Numbered from the stretch's first letter, positions 23,877-32,589 are shown. The stretch is 44,061 nucleotides of DNA from Pseudomonadota bacterium (GCA_017613855.1 JAGACY010000209.1:1-44061), one strand, 5' to 3'. Made by a program: numbers and translations. The notes: generated by a model not told the origin, from the letters alone.

Positions 23877-25851
23877 ATTCTTCTGTGATTTTGACGTCGG
23901 GTGACACGACTTCTGTCGAATGACTGGACAGAACATTTTTATACAAAATAATGGCACCCAGTATGAAAATGACGGCGATCAACACGTAGATTAATATGCG
24001 CATGACTTTTTCGTCGCGAGCCTGCTCATCGGCATGAAGTCTCTTCATGATCTGAGCTTTCCAGGCTTCGGGTGAGAGTTCATATTTGTGGTCGGGATTG
24101 TTTTTATACAATTCGACAGCTGAGAACTCTTCCTCTGATTCCTCTGATTCATCGTCGTAATCATCGTCCGGAAGCAGGGGCTCATTCGGTCCTTCGGCTT
24201 CCAGTGCCTCATTGATTTCCGAATCATCGATAGACAGGTTGAGTACAGCTTCATCTTCGGCCTGCTGCAGACGGGCGAGTTCTTCGTCGCGCTGTGCTTC
24301 GGCAAGCAATTCCTGTTCGCTGTAGATTCTATCCTTTTGTATTCGGGTGTTGGCTGTATGCAGGGGCTCATTTGCTTTTGCAAGATGAGCTTCGACTTCA
24401 TCTCTCGAATAATGTTTGTATTCTGAGGGCGTGGCACAAAAGATGCCAGAGGTATGCGGTGTCAGATTGACTTCATTTTTGGAAATGCCCATCCTCTGGG
24501 AAAAGTCAGCCAGAATGGCTTCTTTTTGTGCCTGAATTCTAGCCAGTGCTGACGCACTTTGTGAAGAATCACTGCGTTGTGAAGAATCACTGCGTTGTGA
24601 AGAATCACTGCGTTGTGAAGAATCACTGCGTTGTGAAGAATCACTGCGTTTTTCTTCCTGTTTGTCCTGCTGTGTTTTGGCTTGTTTTGGGGTGTTGGTA
24701 TTTAAAAGTGGGCTATTTTGAAGGAAAAAAACGGCACTGGGTGTGGGTTCTTCTCCGGGTTCATAAACATTCTGTTGTGAAGGATAAACACTTGAAAAAG
24801 ATTCTCGTTCGTCGAGAGCTGTTTCGGGTTTATCAACATTCTGCTGTGAAATCAGTGCGCGTTTGATTTCCGCGCTGCTGGCACCACTTTGAATCCATGC
24901 GCTCAGCGGAACTTCCTGGCCTTTTCCCTTGCGTGGCAGTGAGCATTCTACAATGAGGGATTCATCCAGCAGTCTTCGGACAATTTGCATGAGCAGCATT
25001 TCATCCAGATTGAGTGTATCCATGATTTCTTCGAAAGTCCGCTCACCATCAAAATGCTGGATGATCTGACGTACCTGTCGCGGCAAATCCCGATAGACGC
25101 GTTCATATTCGAGACTGTTGATGCGATAGATAACCTGAAGCTGCCGGTTATCTCCAAAAATATCATGAAAGAATCCGCCGGTTCGGACGACGATAGAGAT
25201 GAACTGATTCTGATCGCAGTCCAGTGGATTTTCGAGTGCCCAATCGGGCAGCCTGACTTTTGGCTTGATGTGATGAACGGCGGGAAATACGCGCCATAAG
25301 GCACCGATAGCGGTTTTCTGAATTTTTCGGCCGACACGTATACCGGAGATGGTTCCCCGCACAAAGTAGAGATCTGCATCGACGTGTTTGGCAGCAAATT
25401 GGACGAGTCCGGTAAAACGTTCATCGGTCAGCGTTTGCATTCGCTGTGCAAAATCGAGTTCATCGACGGTCGTTTCCTGTCCCGGCAGCGTCACTTCACG
25501 CTCGAGTATCAGTTTGACTCTGGCGAGCAATTCTCTGAGTCGTACAGGTTTAAAGATGACGTCATCGATGGGAATGTCGATGCTCCATTGACGGAGCCGA
25601 CTTGAGTGCGAATCGATGATCAGGATGCGCCTGCAATAAGCCAGTGCCGGCTGTTCGAGGAATTTTCTGGCCTGTATGCATTGGCTTTCGTCGAGATGAA
25701 TGAGGATGCAGTTGGGTGTTTTTTCGAATGGAAGGATATCAAAGAAATCGGAGATTAAAACTCGGTAACCCTGACGTTGAAATGCCGAAGAAAGAATGCG
25801 TTCGATACTGGGCTGACATCCCACAATCAAGACAGTTTGTTCTGAGCGCAT
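23875..25851 (-). CDS. Receiver-like / PATAN (DUF4388-type) protein with C-terminal membrane helix
   Basis: A 658-residue protein. The N-terminal 120 residues look like a response-regulator receiver (TVLIVGCQPS, ILIHLDESQ, FKPVRLRELL). The Asp and Lys sites remain but the acidic pair after strand 1 is lost, so it may be a pseudo-receiver. A DUF4388/PATAN-like region follows (FTGLVQFAAKHVDADLYFVRGTISGIRVG), then a winged-helix-like stretch (FDGERTFEEIMDTLNLDEMLLMQIVRRLLDE region), a long disordered part with five RSDSSQ repeats, acidic linkers and one C-terminal helix (ILIYVLIAVIFILGAIIL). GGAGG precedes the ATG at 25851, better than the ATG four codons upstream, which it overlaps. Common in Myxococcota; function unknown. 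Confidence 0.8.
   Translation of the reverse strand: MRSEQTVLIVGCQPSIERILSSAFQRQGYRVLISDFFDILPFEKTPNCILIHLDESQCIQARKFLEQPALAYCRRILIIDSHSSRLRQWSIDIPIDDVIFKPVRLRELLARVKLILEREVTLPGQETTVDELDFAQRMQTLTDERFTGLVQFAAKHVDADLYFVRGTISGIRVGRKIQKTAIGALWRVFPAVHHIKPKVRLPDWALENPLDCDQNQFISIVVRTGGFFHDIFGDNRQLQVIYRINSLEYERVYRDLPRQVRQIIQHFDGERTFEEIMDTLNLDEMLLMQIVRRLLDESLIVECSLPRKGKGQEVPLSAWIQSGASSAEIKRALISQQNVDKPETALDERESFSSVYPSQQNVYEPGEEPTPSAVFFLQNSPLLNTNTPKQAKTQQDKQEEKRSDSSQRSDSSQRSDSSQRSDSSQRSDSSQSASALARIQAQKEAILADFSQRMGISKNEVNLTPHTSGIFCATPSEYKHYSRDEVEAHLAKANEPLHTANTRIQKDRIYSEQELLAEAQRDEELARLQQAEDEAVLNLSIDDSEINEALEAEGPNEPLLPDDDYDDESEESEEEFSAVELYKNNPDHKYELSPEAWKAQIMKRLHADEQARDEKVMRILIYVLIAVIFILGAIILYKNVLSSHSTEVVSPDVKITEE
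24563..24652. repeat. 18-bp tandem repeat, five copies, within coding sequence
   Basis: Five head-to-tail copies of GAAGAATCACTGCGTTGT (the last slightly changed) encode RSDSSQ on the minus strand. The copies are near-identical at DNA level, so copy number is likely variable. Confidence 0.95.
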
Positions 25852-25927
25852 TATTTCCTCCATTCAATCCATTCCGTGGCAACAGGGGTATTGAGGGGTG
25901 CCCCTGGAACAACACATTGAACGACGG

Positions 25928-25955
25928 ATTATAAAACAGCCTAAAAAAAAGCCAA
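25928..25955 (-). promoter_or_regulatory. Possible promoter of the receiver-like gene
   Basis: On the minus strand TTGGCT, 16 bases, TATAAT (25928-25933), about 75 bases before the start at 25851. Only half of the -35 matches. Confidence 0.3.
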
Positions 25956-25981
25956 AAAAAAAGACGCTTAAAAGCGTCTTT
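25953..25981 (-). terminator. Terminator of the tRNA-Leu pair
   Basis: On the minus strand an AAAGACGC/GCGTCTTT hairpin followed by a T-run, directly after the second tRNA gene. Confidence 0.85.
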
Positions 25982-25983
25982 AA

Positions 25984-26071
25984 TGCGAGAAGGGGGACTT
26001 GAACCCCCACCCCGTCTTTTATCGGGACTAGCACCTCAAGCTAGCGCGTCTACCAGTTCCGCCATCCTCGC
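25984..26071 (-). tRNA. tRNA-Leu(GAG)
   Basis: A class II tRNA on the minus strand. The acceptor stem GCGAGGA pairs with its 3' partner, the T-loop reads GTTCAAG, and the anticodon stem CTAGC/GCTAG encloses TTGAGGT, giving anticodon GAG (26035-26037) for CUC/CUU. The long variable arm has stem CCCG/CGGG. The 3' CCA is not encoded. It is identical to the upstream copy except in the variable arm. Confidence 0.95.
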
Positions 26072-26100
26072 ATGATGGATATTTGGTTTTAAAGAAAGGA

Positions 26101-26188
26101 TGCGAGAAGGGGGACTTGAACCCCCACCCACGCTTTTATGTGGACTAGCACCTCAAGCTAGCGCGTCTACCAGTTCCGCCATCCTCGC
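26101..26188 (-). tRNA. tRNA-Leu(GAG), second copy
   Basis: Same sequence as the neighbour except for the variable-arm stem, here CCAC/GTGG. The five changed bases keep the stem paired. Anticodon GAG lies at 26152-26154. The 29-base spacing and the shared promoter and terminator show a two-tRNA operon. CCA is not encoded. Confidence 0.95.
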
Positions 26189-26232
26189 TTTCTTTAAAGT
26201 GTTCGCGCAAATGCTCACGTCGAACGGCGCGC

Positions 26233-26261
26233 CTTATAGAGACTTTTTAGGGGATTGTCAA
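26233..26261 (-). promoter_or_regulatory. Promoter of the tRNA-Leu operon
   Basis: On the minus strand TTGACA (26256-26261), 17 bases, TATAAG (26233-26238), about 45 bases before the first tRNA. Confidence 0.75.
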
Positions 26262-26372
26262 TATATTTCTGCATAAAGAATTTGAAATAGTGAAACAAAT
26301 CGTATAAGACGCCAACCTATCGCGTGTGACTGCAGTGTTTGCAGTTTTTTTAATTTTATTAGGAGTTTTCGA

Positions 26373-27083
26373 ATGAAAAAACTTTATACGCTCTTAGTGT
26401 TTGGTTTTGTCCTCTTTGCTTATGGTTGTGGCGATGACGGAGATAAGAAGCGCGATCTCCCGGATAATTATGTAGAAGCCGTTGAAGTTTGTGCAGACGG
26501 TAATAAGGATGTCAGCGCAAAAATGATTAAGGATTTTAAAGCGGATGAGCTAGCCTCAGCTTACTCTTCTGTATATCCACTATGCGCGGATGTGAACAAT
26601 AAGTACGAGAAATGCATCATCGGTGCCGGTTGTGAGATGCTTTTGGAAGTCGCCCTTGACTTGCATACACTTGGGGATGAAGACATGGACGCTCTGAAGA
26701 AAAAGACCGGAGGTGACAAGTGTGATGCCAAGGCCGTGGAAAATTGTGTCATAGATAAATACTATAAAGATGAATACGCATACCAAGATTACTATAAGTC
26801 TTGTGTAGATGAGTACAACAAATCTCATTCTGATGCGCAAATGGACAATAGTGATCCCTTTACTAAACTAGTGCTTAAAACAACGAAGTGTCTGGATGAA
26901 TCCCATCTGTTTTTTAAATGTGCTGCTAAGTTGTCATGCGATGACCTCATTTCTATGAACAAAAGCGGCACTATAGACGATTTTTTGGGTGATGGAGGCG
27001 GTTTGGACGAATATTTGGGCGATTGTAAAGATAGTTGGACTGGCTTGAAGACATGCGTCGTGAACAATATGAAGACTCCATAA
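26373..27083 (+). CDS. Lipoprotein of unknown function
   Basis: A 236-residue predicted lipoprotein: signal MKKLYTLLVFGFVLFAYGC with lipobox, then a highly charged helical body with about 11 cysteines, mostly in pairs separated by long helices (CADVNNKYEKC, CDAKAVENC, CKDSWTGLKTC). This looks like a disulfide-stapled helical protein, a kind seen in Myxococcota, but I recognise no named family. AGGAG precedes the ATG at 26373. A TATAAG at 26303-26308 with a weak -35 could be its promoter. A strong terminator follows, so it is transcribed alone. Confidence 0.85.
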   Translation: MKKLYTLLVFGFVLFAYGCGDDGDKKRDLPDNYVEAVEVCADGNKDVSAKMIKDFKADELASAYSSVYPLCADVNNKYEKCIIGAGCEMLLEVALDLHTLGDEDMDALKKKTGGDKCDAKAVENCVIDKYYKDEYAYQDYYKSCVDEYNKSHSDAQMDNSDPFTKLVLKTTKCLDESHLFFKCAAKLSCDDLISMNKSGTIDDFLGDGGGLDEYLGDCKDSWTGLKTCVVNNMKTP

Positions 27084-27103
27084 TTTATTAGAGAGTGATT
27101 GGT

Positions 27104-27135
27104 AAGCCCGGGAATCGTTGTTCCCGGGCTTTTTT
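27104..27135 (+). terminator. Intrinsic terminator
   Basis: An 11-bp stem AAGCCCGGGAA/TTCCCGGGCTT with loop TCGTTG, followed by four more T. Confidence 0.9.
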
Positions 27136-27257
27136 GCAGTTTTGTCCGATGGCGCATGCATCTTCGAGCGTGTGCTGCGCGCTGTACGCTTACGCCCGGT
27201 TATTGTCTACGAACGAAATTCCCCTCCGGACATGACTATTATGTATTCATTCATCCT

Positions 27258-27300
27258 TGCTCATTGCTAATTAAAATGATTGCCCCTTTGCCTTTAAAAA
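27258..27300. repeat. Degraded heptad-core remnant
   Basis: TTGCTCATTGCTAATT followed by ATGATTGCCCCTTTGCCTTT resembles the right array plus second module of elements D and H. Confidence 0.45.
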
Positions 27301-27352
27301 TGGCAGTATATGCAGGGTTTGTCTCTCAACGAGGTTAAGGTTCGAATTCGGC

Positions 27353-28642
27353 ATGACTCCATACGCTAAACACGCTTCATTGCTGCTATTGTGCGCTTTT
27401 TTATTGGGATGTGACACGGTGGCAGAACTTACATTTCAGGATGAACAGATTATCGAGGCAGTGCCGCTCGGGCTTGTTCAGCCATCCTGCAGTACACAAA
27501 AACCTGCGGATGCCGTCTTTCGTTTTAGTGTTCAGACCTCTTTTGATCATGCGCTGATGCCTGGTGTGCGCTATTCGGCGCTCGAAGATGTTTTGACACC
27601 GGGCAAGAATTTTAAAGCGAATCATGTTTCGTTTGCGGATGGATGGTTTTTCGTGGTCGATACCGCATCCGAAGATACATCCTGCGAATCGGAGCTGGAT
27701 TGCATCGAAGGTGCATCCTGCCTTACTCCCGATGAGATGGGATTGACCCAGTATTACTATCCGCCCAGGAAGTATTGTGTTTTCCCGACGACGATTACCG
27801 TAAATTCGGATCCGTCCTTTACGCATTATCAGAATAATCCGCTGCCGGGGAATGCACTCGTGTCGAGTCTGTCGAACGATGGTCGATCATTTGCATTTGT
27901 GCTCGATAATTCAGCCTCCCTCGATGGCAGCCAGGAAACGGGCATTCCCGATGCGGCACTGTCTACAGACCCATGGCAGTACCGTAAGGTCGGGCTCAAT
28001 TTGTTTATGGATGCCCTCGATGATTCGCAGCGATATGAGTTTTCGGCGCATTTCGCCAATGGCATTGGTGCCAATGGCGTTTATGATGCTTCCGAGAGTT
28101 GGATGCGCACCAAAGCAGTCTGGAATTCAACTGTGATGGAGAGTTACCCGTCCCCGAGCGGTTATTCGCCCATCTGGGAAGCCGCCTCTGCTGCACTGCA
28201 AAAACTCATCGAAACGGGCAATGCCGGATATGCCAAATCCCTCATCGTCTTTACAGATGGTGAGCCCAACGAAAATGATACGGCATACGATAACTTTAAA
28301 CGTTATCTGGCCATGGCTTCCGGAATTCCGATTTATTGGATGGAACTTACCTCCGGGCAGCCAACCAAAGCATACGGCGATGCGGTTGCTGCCGGCTGCG
28401 GCGTCCATTATCTGTTTGATAATCCCGTCTTTATGTCCAAAATGATGCAGAAAATTGCGATCAATTCAGAGTCCCACTGGGATGTCGATCTCGCATTTTC
28501 GGCTAAACTCCCATCGGGACATCTCTATAAACTTGCGACGACGGCCGTCATCCAAATCGGGAAAACAGCCGTTGCTTTCGAAGCGCAGCGCCTCAATGAA
28601 GAAACTGAGACCATCGACTATCGACTGGTTTTATCCAAATAA
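27353..28642 (+). CDS. VWA-domain lipoprotein, CglB-like
   Basis: A 429-residue lipoprotein: signal ending at LLGC, a Cys-bearing N-terminal region, then a von Willebrand A domain with an intact metal-ion site (Asp185-x-Ser187-x-Ser189 in FVLDNSASL; Thr301-Asp302 in FTDGEPNEND). Length, lipobox and VWA resemble CglB, the outer-membrane adhesin of Myxococcus gliding, whose VWA fold is integrin-like. Immediately downstream are two outer-membrane barrels and a TPR protein, the same company CglB keeps functionally (GltA, GltB, GltC). The stop overlaps the next start (TAATG), so the four genes form an operon. An adhesin role is inferred from these parallels. Confidence 0.82.
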   Translation: MTPYAKHASLLLLCAFLLGCDTVAELTFQDEQIIEAVPLGLVQPSCSTQKPADAVFRFSVQTSFDHALMPGVRYSALEDVLTPGKNFKANHVSFADGWFFVVDTASEDTSCESELDCIEGASCLTPDEMGLTQYYYPPRKYCVFPTTITVNSDPSFTHYQNNPLPGNALVSSLSNDGRSFAFVLDNSASLDGSQETGIPDAALSTDPWQYRKVGLNLFMDALDDSQRYEFSAHFANGIGANGVYDASESWMRTKAVWNSTVMESYPSPSGYSPIWEAASAALQKLIETGNAGYAKSLIVFTDGEPNENDTAYDNFKRYLAMASGIPIYWMELTSGQPTKAYGDAVAAGCGVHYLFDNPVFMSKMMQKIAINSESHWDVDLAFSAKLPSGHLYKLATTAVIQIGKTAVAFEAQRLNEETETIDYRLVLSK

Positions 28643-29448
28643 TGAGATCTAAGATGAAACCAGTGCAAACCCAATCCCTTCTTTTAATCATTTGGTGCTT
28701 CTTGGTCGCCCTGATTGGCTTTATGCCTTTGAATGCCTTTGCACAGGAAGCGATTTCTCTCGATGCGCAGGAAGCCACGCTTTCGCCGATGGAAAGTGCC
28801 AATGAAAAAGCACTTGCCGTGATTGAACCACGACCATTTACAAAAGCCGGGCGCGGTGAAATATCTTTGGGAATCGGCACCATCGCGAGTGACATCTTTC
28901 TCGTTTATATGCCCGTCACATTGCGCGGTGCCTATCACTTTAAAGAATGGGTTTCGCTCGAGTTGAGTGCTTCCTTTATGGGGTGCTTCAGCGATGAAGT
29001 CGGGAAAAATCAGACGCGTGCAGGAAAACAAAAATGCATGCGCTTTTTGACCCCATCTTACGATAAATTGACTGGAAGTGAGGCCGATTTAACCCAATTG
29101 CGTTCACTTACCCTGCAGGAATACCAGACCGCACGCTTCGATTTGAATCCCGTGTTCTCTGTGTTTATGGGTAAATTTGCACTCGCCAATCGCGCGATTG
29201 CCCACTTTGATTTGAACCTGACCGCAGGACTTGGCGTGCTCATTGTCGAAGCGCTCAAACACGGGGATGTCGGCAATTTCGAAACCAAAGCCTCGTTCGA
29301 AGGCAATCTGGGCCTTGGGGTGCGCTTTGTTTTCCTCGATTTTGTAGGACTGCGCATCGATTTTCGCGAGTATCTCTTTGGCAAACAACGTGACAAAGGG
29401 CTTGGCACAGCCTCTGAATTCACGCTTGGCGTTTCTTTCTTGCTCTAA
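28642..29448 (+). CDS. Outer-membrane beta-barrel protein (GltA/GltB-like), first copy
   Basis: A 268-residue exported protein: signal peptide ending near NAFAQEA, then alternating beta-strand segments (GEISLGIGTIASDIFLVYMPVTLRG region, VSLELSASF) and a C-terminal strand ending in Phe-Leu-Leu. This fits the small outer-membrane beta-barrel family found in Myxococcota. It overlaps the VWA gene stop by translational coupling; a second ATG at 28654 is also possible. A paralogue follows 12 bases later. Confidence 0.8.
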   Translation: MRSKMKPVQTQSLLLIIWCFLVALIGFMPLNAFAQEAISLDAQEATLSPMESANEKALAVIEPRPFTKAGRGEISLGIGTIASDIFLVYMPVTLRGAYHFKEWVSLELSASFMGCFSDEVGKNQTRAGKQKCMRFLTPSYDKLTGSEADLTQLRSLTLQEYQTARFDLNPVFSVFMGKFALANRAIAHFDLNLTAGLGVLIVEALKHGDVGNFETKASFEGNLGLGVRFVFLDFVGLRIDFREYLFGKQRDKGLGTASEFTLGVSFLL

Positions 29449-29460
29449 AAGGATGGGAAA

Positions 29461-30162
29461 ATGAATCATTTCATCGCAAAAATTGCCTGTCCTTTGATGG
29501 CTTGTCTGGCATTGCTTATCGTTGCCCCCTGTGCATTTGCCGATCCGATTGACGATGATCTCGATGAGGTCTGGACGACGCAGAATGTGCCGGCACAAAC
29601 GGGAACGCCAGTTTTTACTGCTGCAAATCGTTTCGAACTTGCCCTCAATATCGGCATGATTCCGACCGACGATTATTACAATTATTTTCCCATTTCGGTC
29701 GATGTACACTATCGGTTTACGGCCATGTGGGGAGCCATGATCCGTGGGTCGATCCTGATGGCTCACAGCGATACGACGCTGTCGGAATTTATGACTAAAC
29801 ATCAGGATACCATCGAGACGAAGATGCTCGGTGATGAACAGCGCGGCGATCTCGAGTTTCTGGCGACGTTCCACCCGGTTTATGGCAAATCGACGGTCGA
29901 AGCCTTTAATTTGTCGCATTTCGATTGGGGTATCTTTGCCGGTGTCGGTATGGTCTTTTCGAATTCAGTCAACAAATCCCGTACGGCAACCGATCTTAAA
30001 ACGCATGCTGAGGGTATCTTTGGTACCGATGCACATATTTTCTTTCTCGACTGGCTGGCGCTTCGACTCGAAGCTTCCCTTCGATTCTATCATGCCCCCA
30101 CGCAATGGCTTGTGCCATGTACGTTTTCCGTCGGCGTGAGTTTCTTCCTGCCGGAACTTTAA
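29461..30162 (+). CDS. Outer-membrane beta-barrel protein (GltA/GltB-like), second copy
   Basis: A 233-residue paralogue of the preceding protein with the same plan: signal peptide to CAFADPI, a conserved opening strand FELALNIGMIPTDDYYNYFPISV (compare ISLGIGTIASDIFLVYMPV in the first copy), paired strands and a C-terminal FSVGVSFFLPEL. AAAGGATGGGAAA provides a ribosome-binding site. The pair probably forms two barrels of one complex with the VWA lipoprotein and the downstream TPR protein. Confidence 0.8.
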   Translation: MNHFIAKIACPLMACLALLIVAPCAFADPIDDDLDEVWTTQNVPAQTGTPVFTAANRFELALNIGMIPTDDYYNYFPISVDVHYRFTAMWGAMIRGSILMAHSDTTLSEFMTKHQDTIETKMLGDEQRGDLEFLATFHPVYGKSTVEAFNLSHFDWGIFAGVGMVFSNSVNKSRTATDLKTHAEGIFGTDAHIFFLDWLALRLEASLRFYHAPTQWLVPCTFSVGVSFFLPEL

Positions 30163-30177
30163 TCAGGAGGAATGAGC

Positions 30178-32412
30178 ATGTTTACAAAACTCCGCCTGCG
30201 TCTATCAGCCATTGCATTTGCCGCTTCCTGCCTGCTTTTCCCTGCTGCAGCTTCGGCGCTCACCGTTCAGGAAATCATTCTGATGTCCCAACAGGGGGTT
30301 TCTGAAGATGTTTTGGTCAATATTATTCAAAATGCCGATCAAATCCCGGAATTGACCGAATCTGACTATCAAAAACTGCGCGAAGCCAACATTCCTCAAA
30401 AAGTTCAGGATGCCATTGCACAGCGTGCACCGCAGTCATCCGCATCATCGACGCCTGCACCAGCCAATCCCGAGCCTGCACCGGCGCCATCATCACCTGC
30501 TCCTGAGTCTGCACCGGCGCCGGCAGATGCCGAATCTGTACCTGCTCCTGCCAATCCCGAGACCTCATCGGTACAGGAAACACCTTCGGATACTGCGTCG
30601 GCTCAAACGTCACCGGAACCGGTTTCCTCCGAGACTGAAGTTCAGGCTCCTGCCGAACCTGCTGCTTCGGCCATGCCTGTGCCAGCCGACAGCGAATCTG
30701 TCCCTGCGGCAAACAACGCTCCCATCAGTCTTGACGATGATCAAACCGGTGAGGATGAGTCAGATAACAATGCCCAGTTTGCCTCGCAGACCATCGGGGA
30801 TAACACGATTTTAGCCCCCGTCGAATCCTCGAATATCCCGCTCGTATTTAGGAAATTTTTCGAAGAGGCTTACGAAACCTATATGGTGCAAGCCGAAGTC
30901 GCCCGCAGATATGCCAAACTTCAGGATGAAACCGCATCCGAACGGGCATACGATGCCGAAGTGCCCAAAGTGCATGCCTGGCGCCATCAAATTCCAACCA
31001 AGCCTGTGGCTTCTCTCGAATCTTGTCTGGCACTGAGCGAATCGCTCAATCCGCCGATCGATTCACTCCTCGGTGCAGCTGCCAATCAGTGCATTGGGTT
31101 TGCGCTTAAACAGCTTGGGGCACCAGGTATGTCGGCGGTTTATCTCGACAGAGCACTTCAGTCCAAAGCCAAACTGCAGGATTTCTCCAAAACTCTGACA
31201 GCATTTTTGCAGGTCGCTCATACCGCCAACTATACCACGACAGATCCCCAGGCCATCAAAGCTCATGAGGCGGATGTCGAGGATGATGACAGAAATGCAT
31301 TCCTCTATTTTATAGGCTACAGCCTCGTTTACGGACCATCACCGGATGTCAGTATTGCCGGACAGCTGCTGCAAAATGTCACCAAAGGCTCGATTTATTA
31401 CCCTCGTGCGCGTTTGTTGCTGGCAACACTCGCCGTGCGTGCACCGGAGTATAAATTCAAGACTGCAGCCGAGTATATCCAGTCTGCACTCGATGAACTC
31501 AAGCTGATCGAAGGGAATGACGCATACGAGCTGACCAATACAGCATGGCTCGCTCTGGCGCGCATTGCCTACGAAAATCATGCCTATGATGCAGCAGACT
31601 CGTTCTATCGCAAAATCGATGTCAACAGCCATCACCTCAAAAATGCTCTGCTCGAAGATGCATGGGGACAGCTTTTTGCCGGCAATCACGGTAAAGCGCT
31701 TGCATTGACGCATGCACTGCGAGCGCCGATTTTTGCCAAAGCCTGGCTTCCCGATTTGCTGCTCATTGAGGCCGGTGCCTTTATCGGCTTGTGCCGCTAC
31801 GATTCGGCACGCCGTGCCCTCGATGCACTGCATGCCCTTATTGACGATGCCAATCTGCTTAAAGCCTATGTGGCGCAGACGCCGACGCGCGATTTCTACA
31901 ACCAAATCATCCGTCACGCAGAATCGGACGAATATTCGCCTATTCCCGATTCGATCTACAAACGCGTGATTAATGATGCGACTTTCCGAGTGCTGCATCA
32001 GTCGATTCGCCAACTTACCCTCGAGCGGAACAATCTGAGCCAGTACGTCAGCTCGAATTTCACATCGTGGCCCAAACTGCAGGCAATTTACGACGAACTC
32101 ATTGCGCAGCGCCAGCAATACATGGCCACGGTCATCGCAAACATTTACGACAAAACGCTTTCGGAAATTCATGCTATCGATATTTCGGCCTCCCAGGTTT
32201 CCATCGAAATCCGATTGGCTCTGCGAAAGTACGAAGCCGAATGCCTTAAAATTGTTGCCAATGGCGGCAAATGCGATATGGGCCCCGTTCAGGCCGAACC
32301 GGCAACCTTCCAAAAACGCAGCAATGAAGCTTATTGGGATTTCAAAGGCGAATTCTGGCGCGATGAAATCTGGTTCTACACTTCGGGATTAACTTCTTTG
32401 TGCCTGGAATAG
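30178..32412 (+). CDS. Periplasmic TPR protein (GltC-like position)
   Basis: A 744-residue exported protein. A signal peptide (cut after AASA) is followed by a short helical domain (LTVQEIILMSQQGVSEDVL), a Pro/Ala/Glu-rich linker at roughly 85-190 that can span the periplasm, and about 550 residues of helical repeats of TPR type (AANQCIGFALKQLG, YDAADSFYRKI, GNHGKALALTHAL). AGGAGG is 7 bases before the ATG at 30178, better than the ATG two codons earlier. It is the last gene of the VWA-barrel-barrel-TPR operon and is closed by the hairpin terminator at 32474-32508. By position it corresponds to GltC of Myxococcus; I cannot prove homology by eye. Confidence 0.8.
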   Translation: MFTKLRLRLSAIAFAASCLLFPAAASALTVQEIILMSQQGVSEDVLVNIIQNADQIPELTESDYQKLREANIPQKVQDAIAQRAPQSSASSTPAPANPEPAPAPSSPAPESAPAPADAESVPAPANPETSSVQETPSDTASAQTSPEPVSSETEVQAPAEPAASAMPVPADSESVPAANNAPISLDDDQTGEDESDNNAQFASQTIGDNTILAPVESSNIPLVFRKFFEEAYETYMVQAEVARRYAKLQDETASERAYDAEVPKVHAWRHQIPTKPVASLESCLALSESLNPPIDSLLGAAANQCIGFALKQLGAPGMSAVYLDRALQSKAKLQDFSKTLTAFLQVAHTANYTTTDPQAIKAHEADVEDDDRNAFLYFIGYSLVYGPSPDVSIAGQLLQNVTKGSIYYPRARLLLATLAVRAPEYKFKTAAEYIQSALDELKLIEGNDAYELTNTAWLALARIAYENHAYDAADSFYRKIDVNSHHLKNALLEDAWGQLFAGNHGKALALTHALRAPIFAKAWLPDLLLIEAGAFIGLCRYDSARRALDALHALIDDANLLKAYVAQTPTRDFYNQIIRHAESDEYSPIPDSIYKRVINDATFRVLHQSIRQLTLERNNLSQYVSSNFTSWPKLQAIYDELIAQRQQYMATVIANIYDKTLSEIHAIDISASQVSIEIRLALRKYEAECLKIVANGGKCDMGPVQAEPATFQKRSNEAYWDFKGEFWRDEIWFYTSGLTSLCLE

Positions 32413-32450
32413 CGCTGCTTTTCACCTTCGGTGAATGCGCAGCAGCATTC

Positions 32451-32508
32451 GGCCTATTGCATACGGCCTCATGGCGCGGCTATCTGAAGATACGCCGCGC
32501 TTTTTTTT
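32451..32508 (+). repeat. Two bulged TAT/ATA palindromes; second is a terminator
   Basis: Units 32451-32468 and 32474-32500, both with an unpaired C 3' of ATA. The second has a 7-bp GC outer stem and is followed by T8, making it the operon terminator. Confidence 0.88.
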
Positions 32509-32560
32509 ATGGGGAGCCGATCTTCAGAAGCGGCAGTATAGATGGCCGGCCAAAGCGAGC

Positions 32561-32589
32561 TTGAACCACCTGCGATTCGTCGGTATAAT
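32561..32589 (+). promoter_or_regulatory. Promoter of the NAGPA/propeller gene
   Basis: TTGAAC (32561-32566), 17 bases, TATAAT (32584-32589), about 80 bases before the start. Confidence 0.65.
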
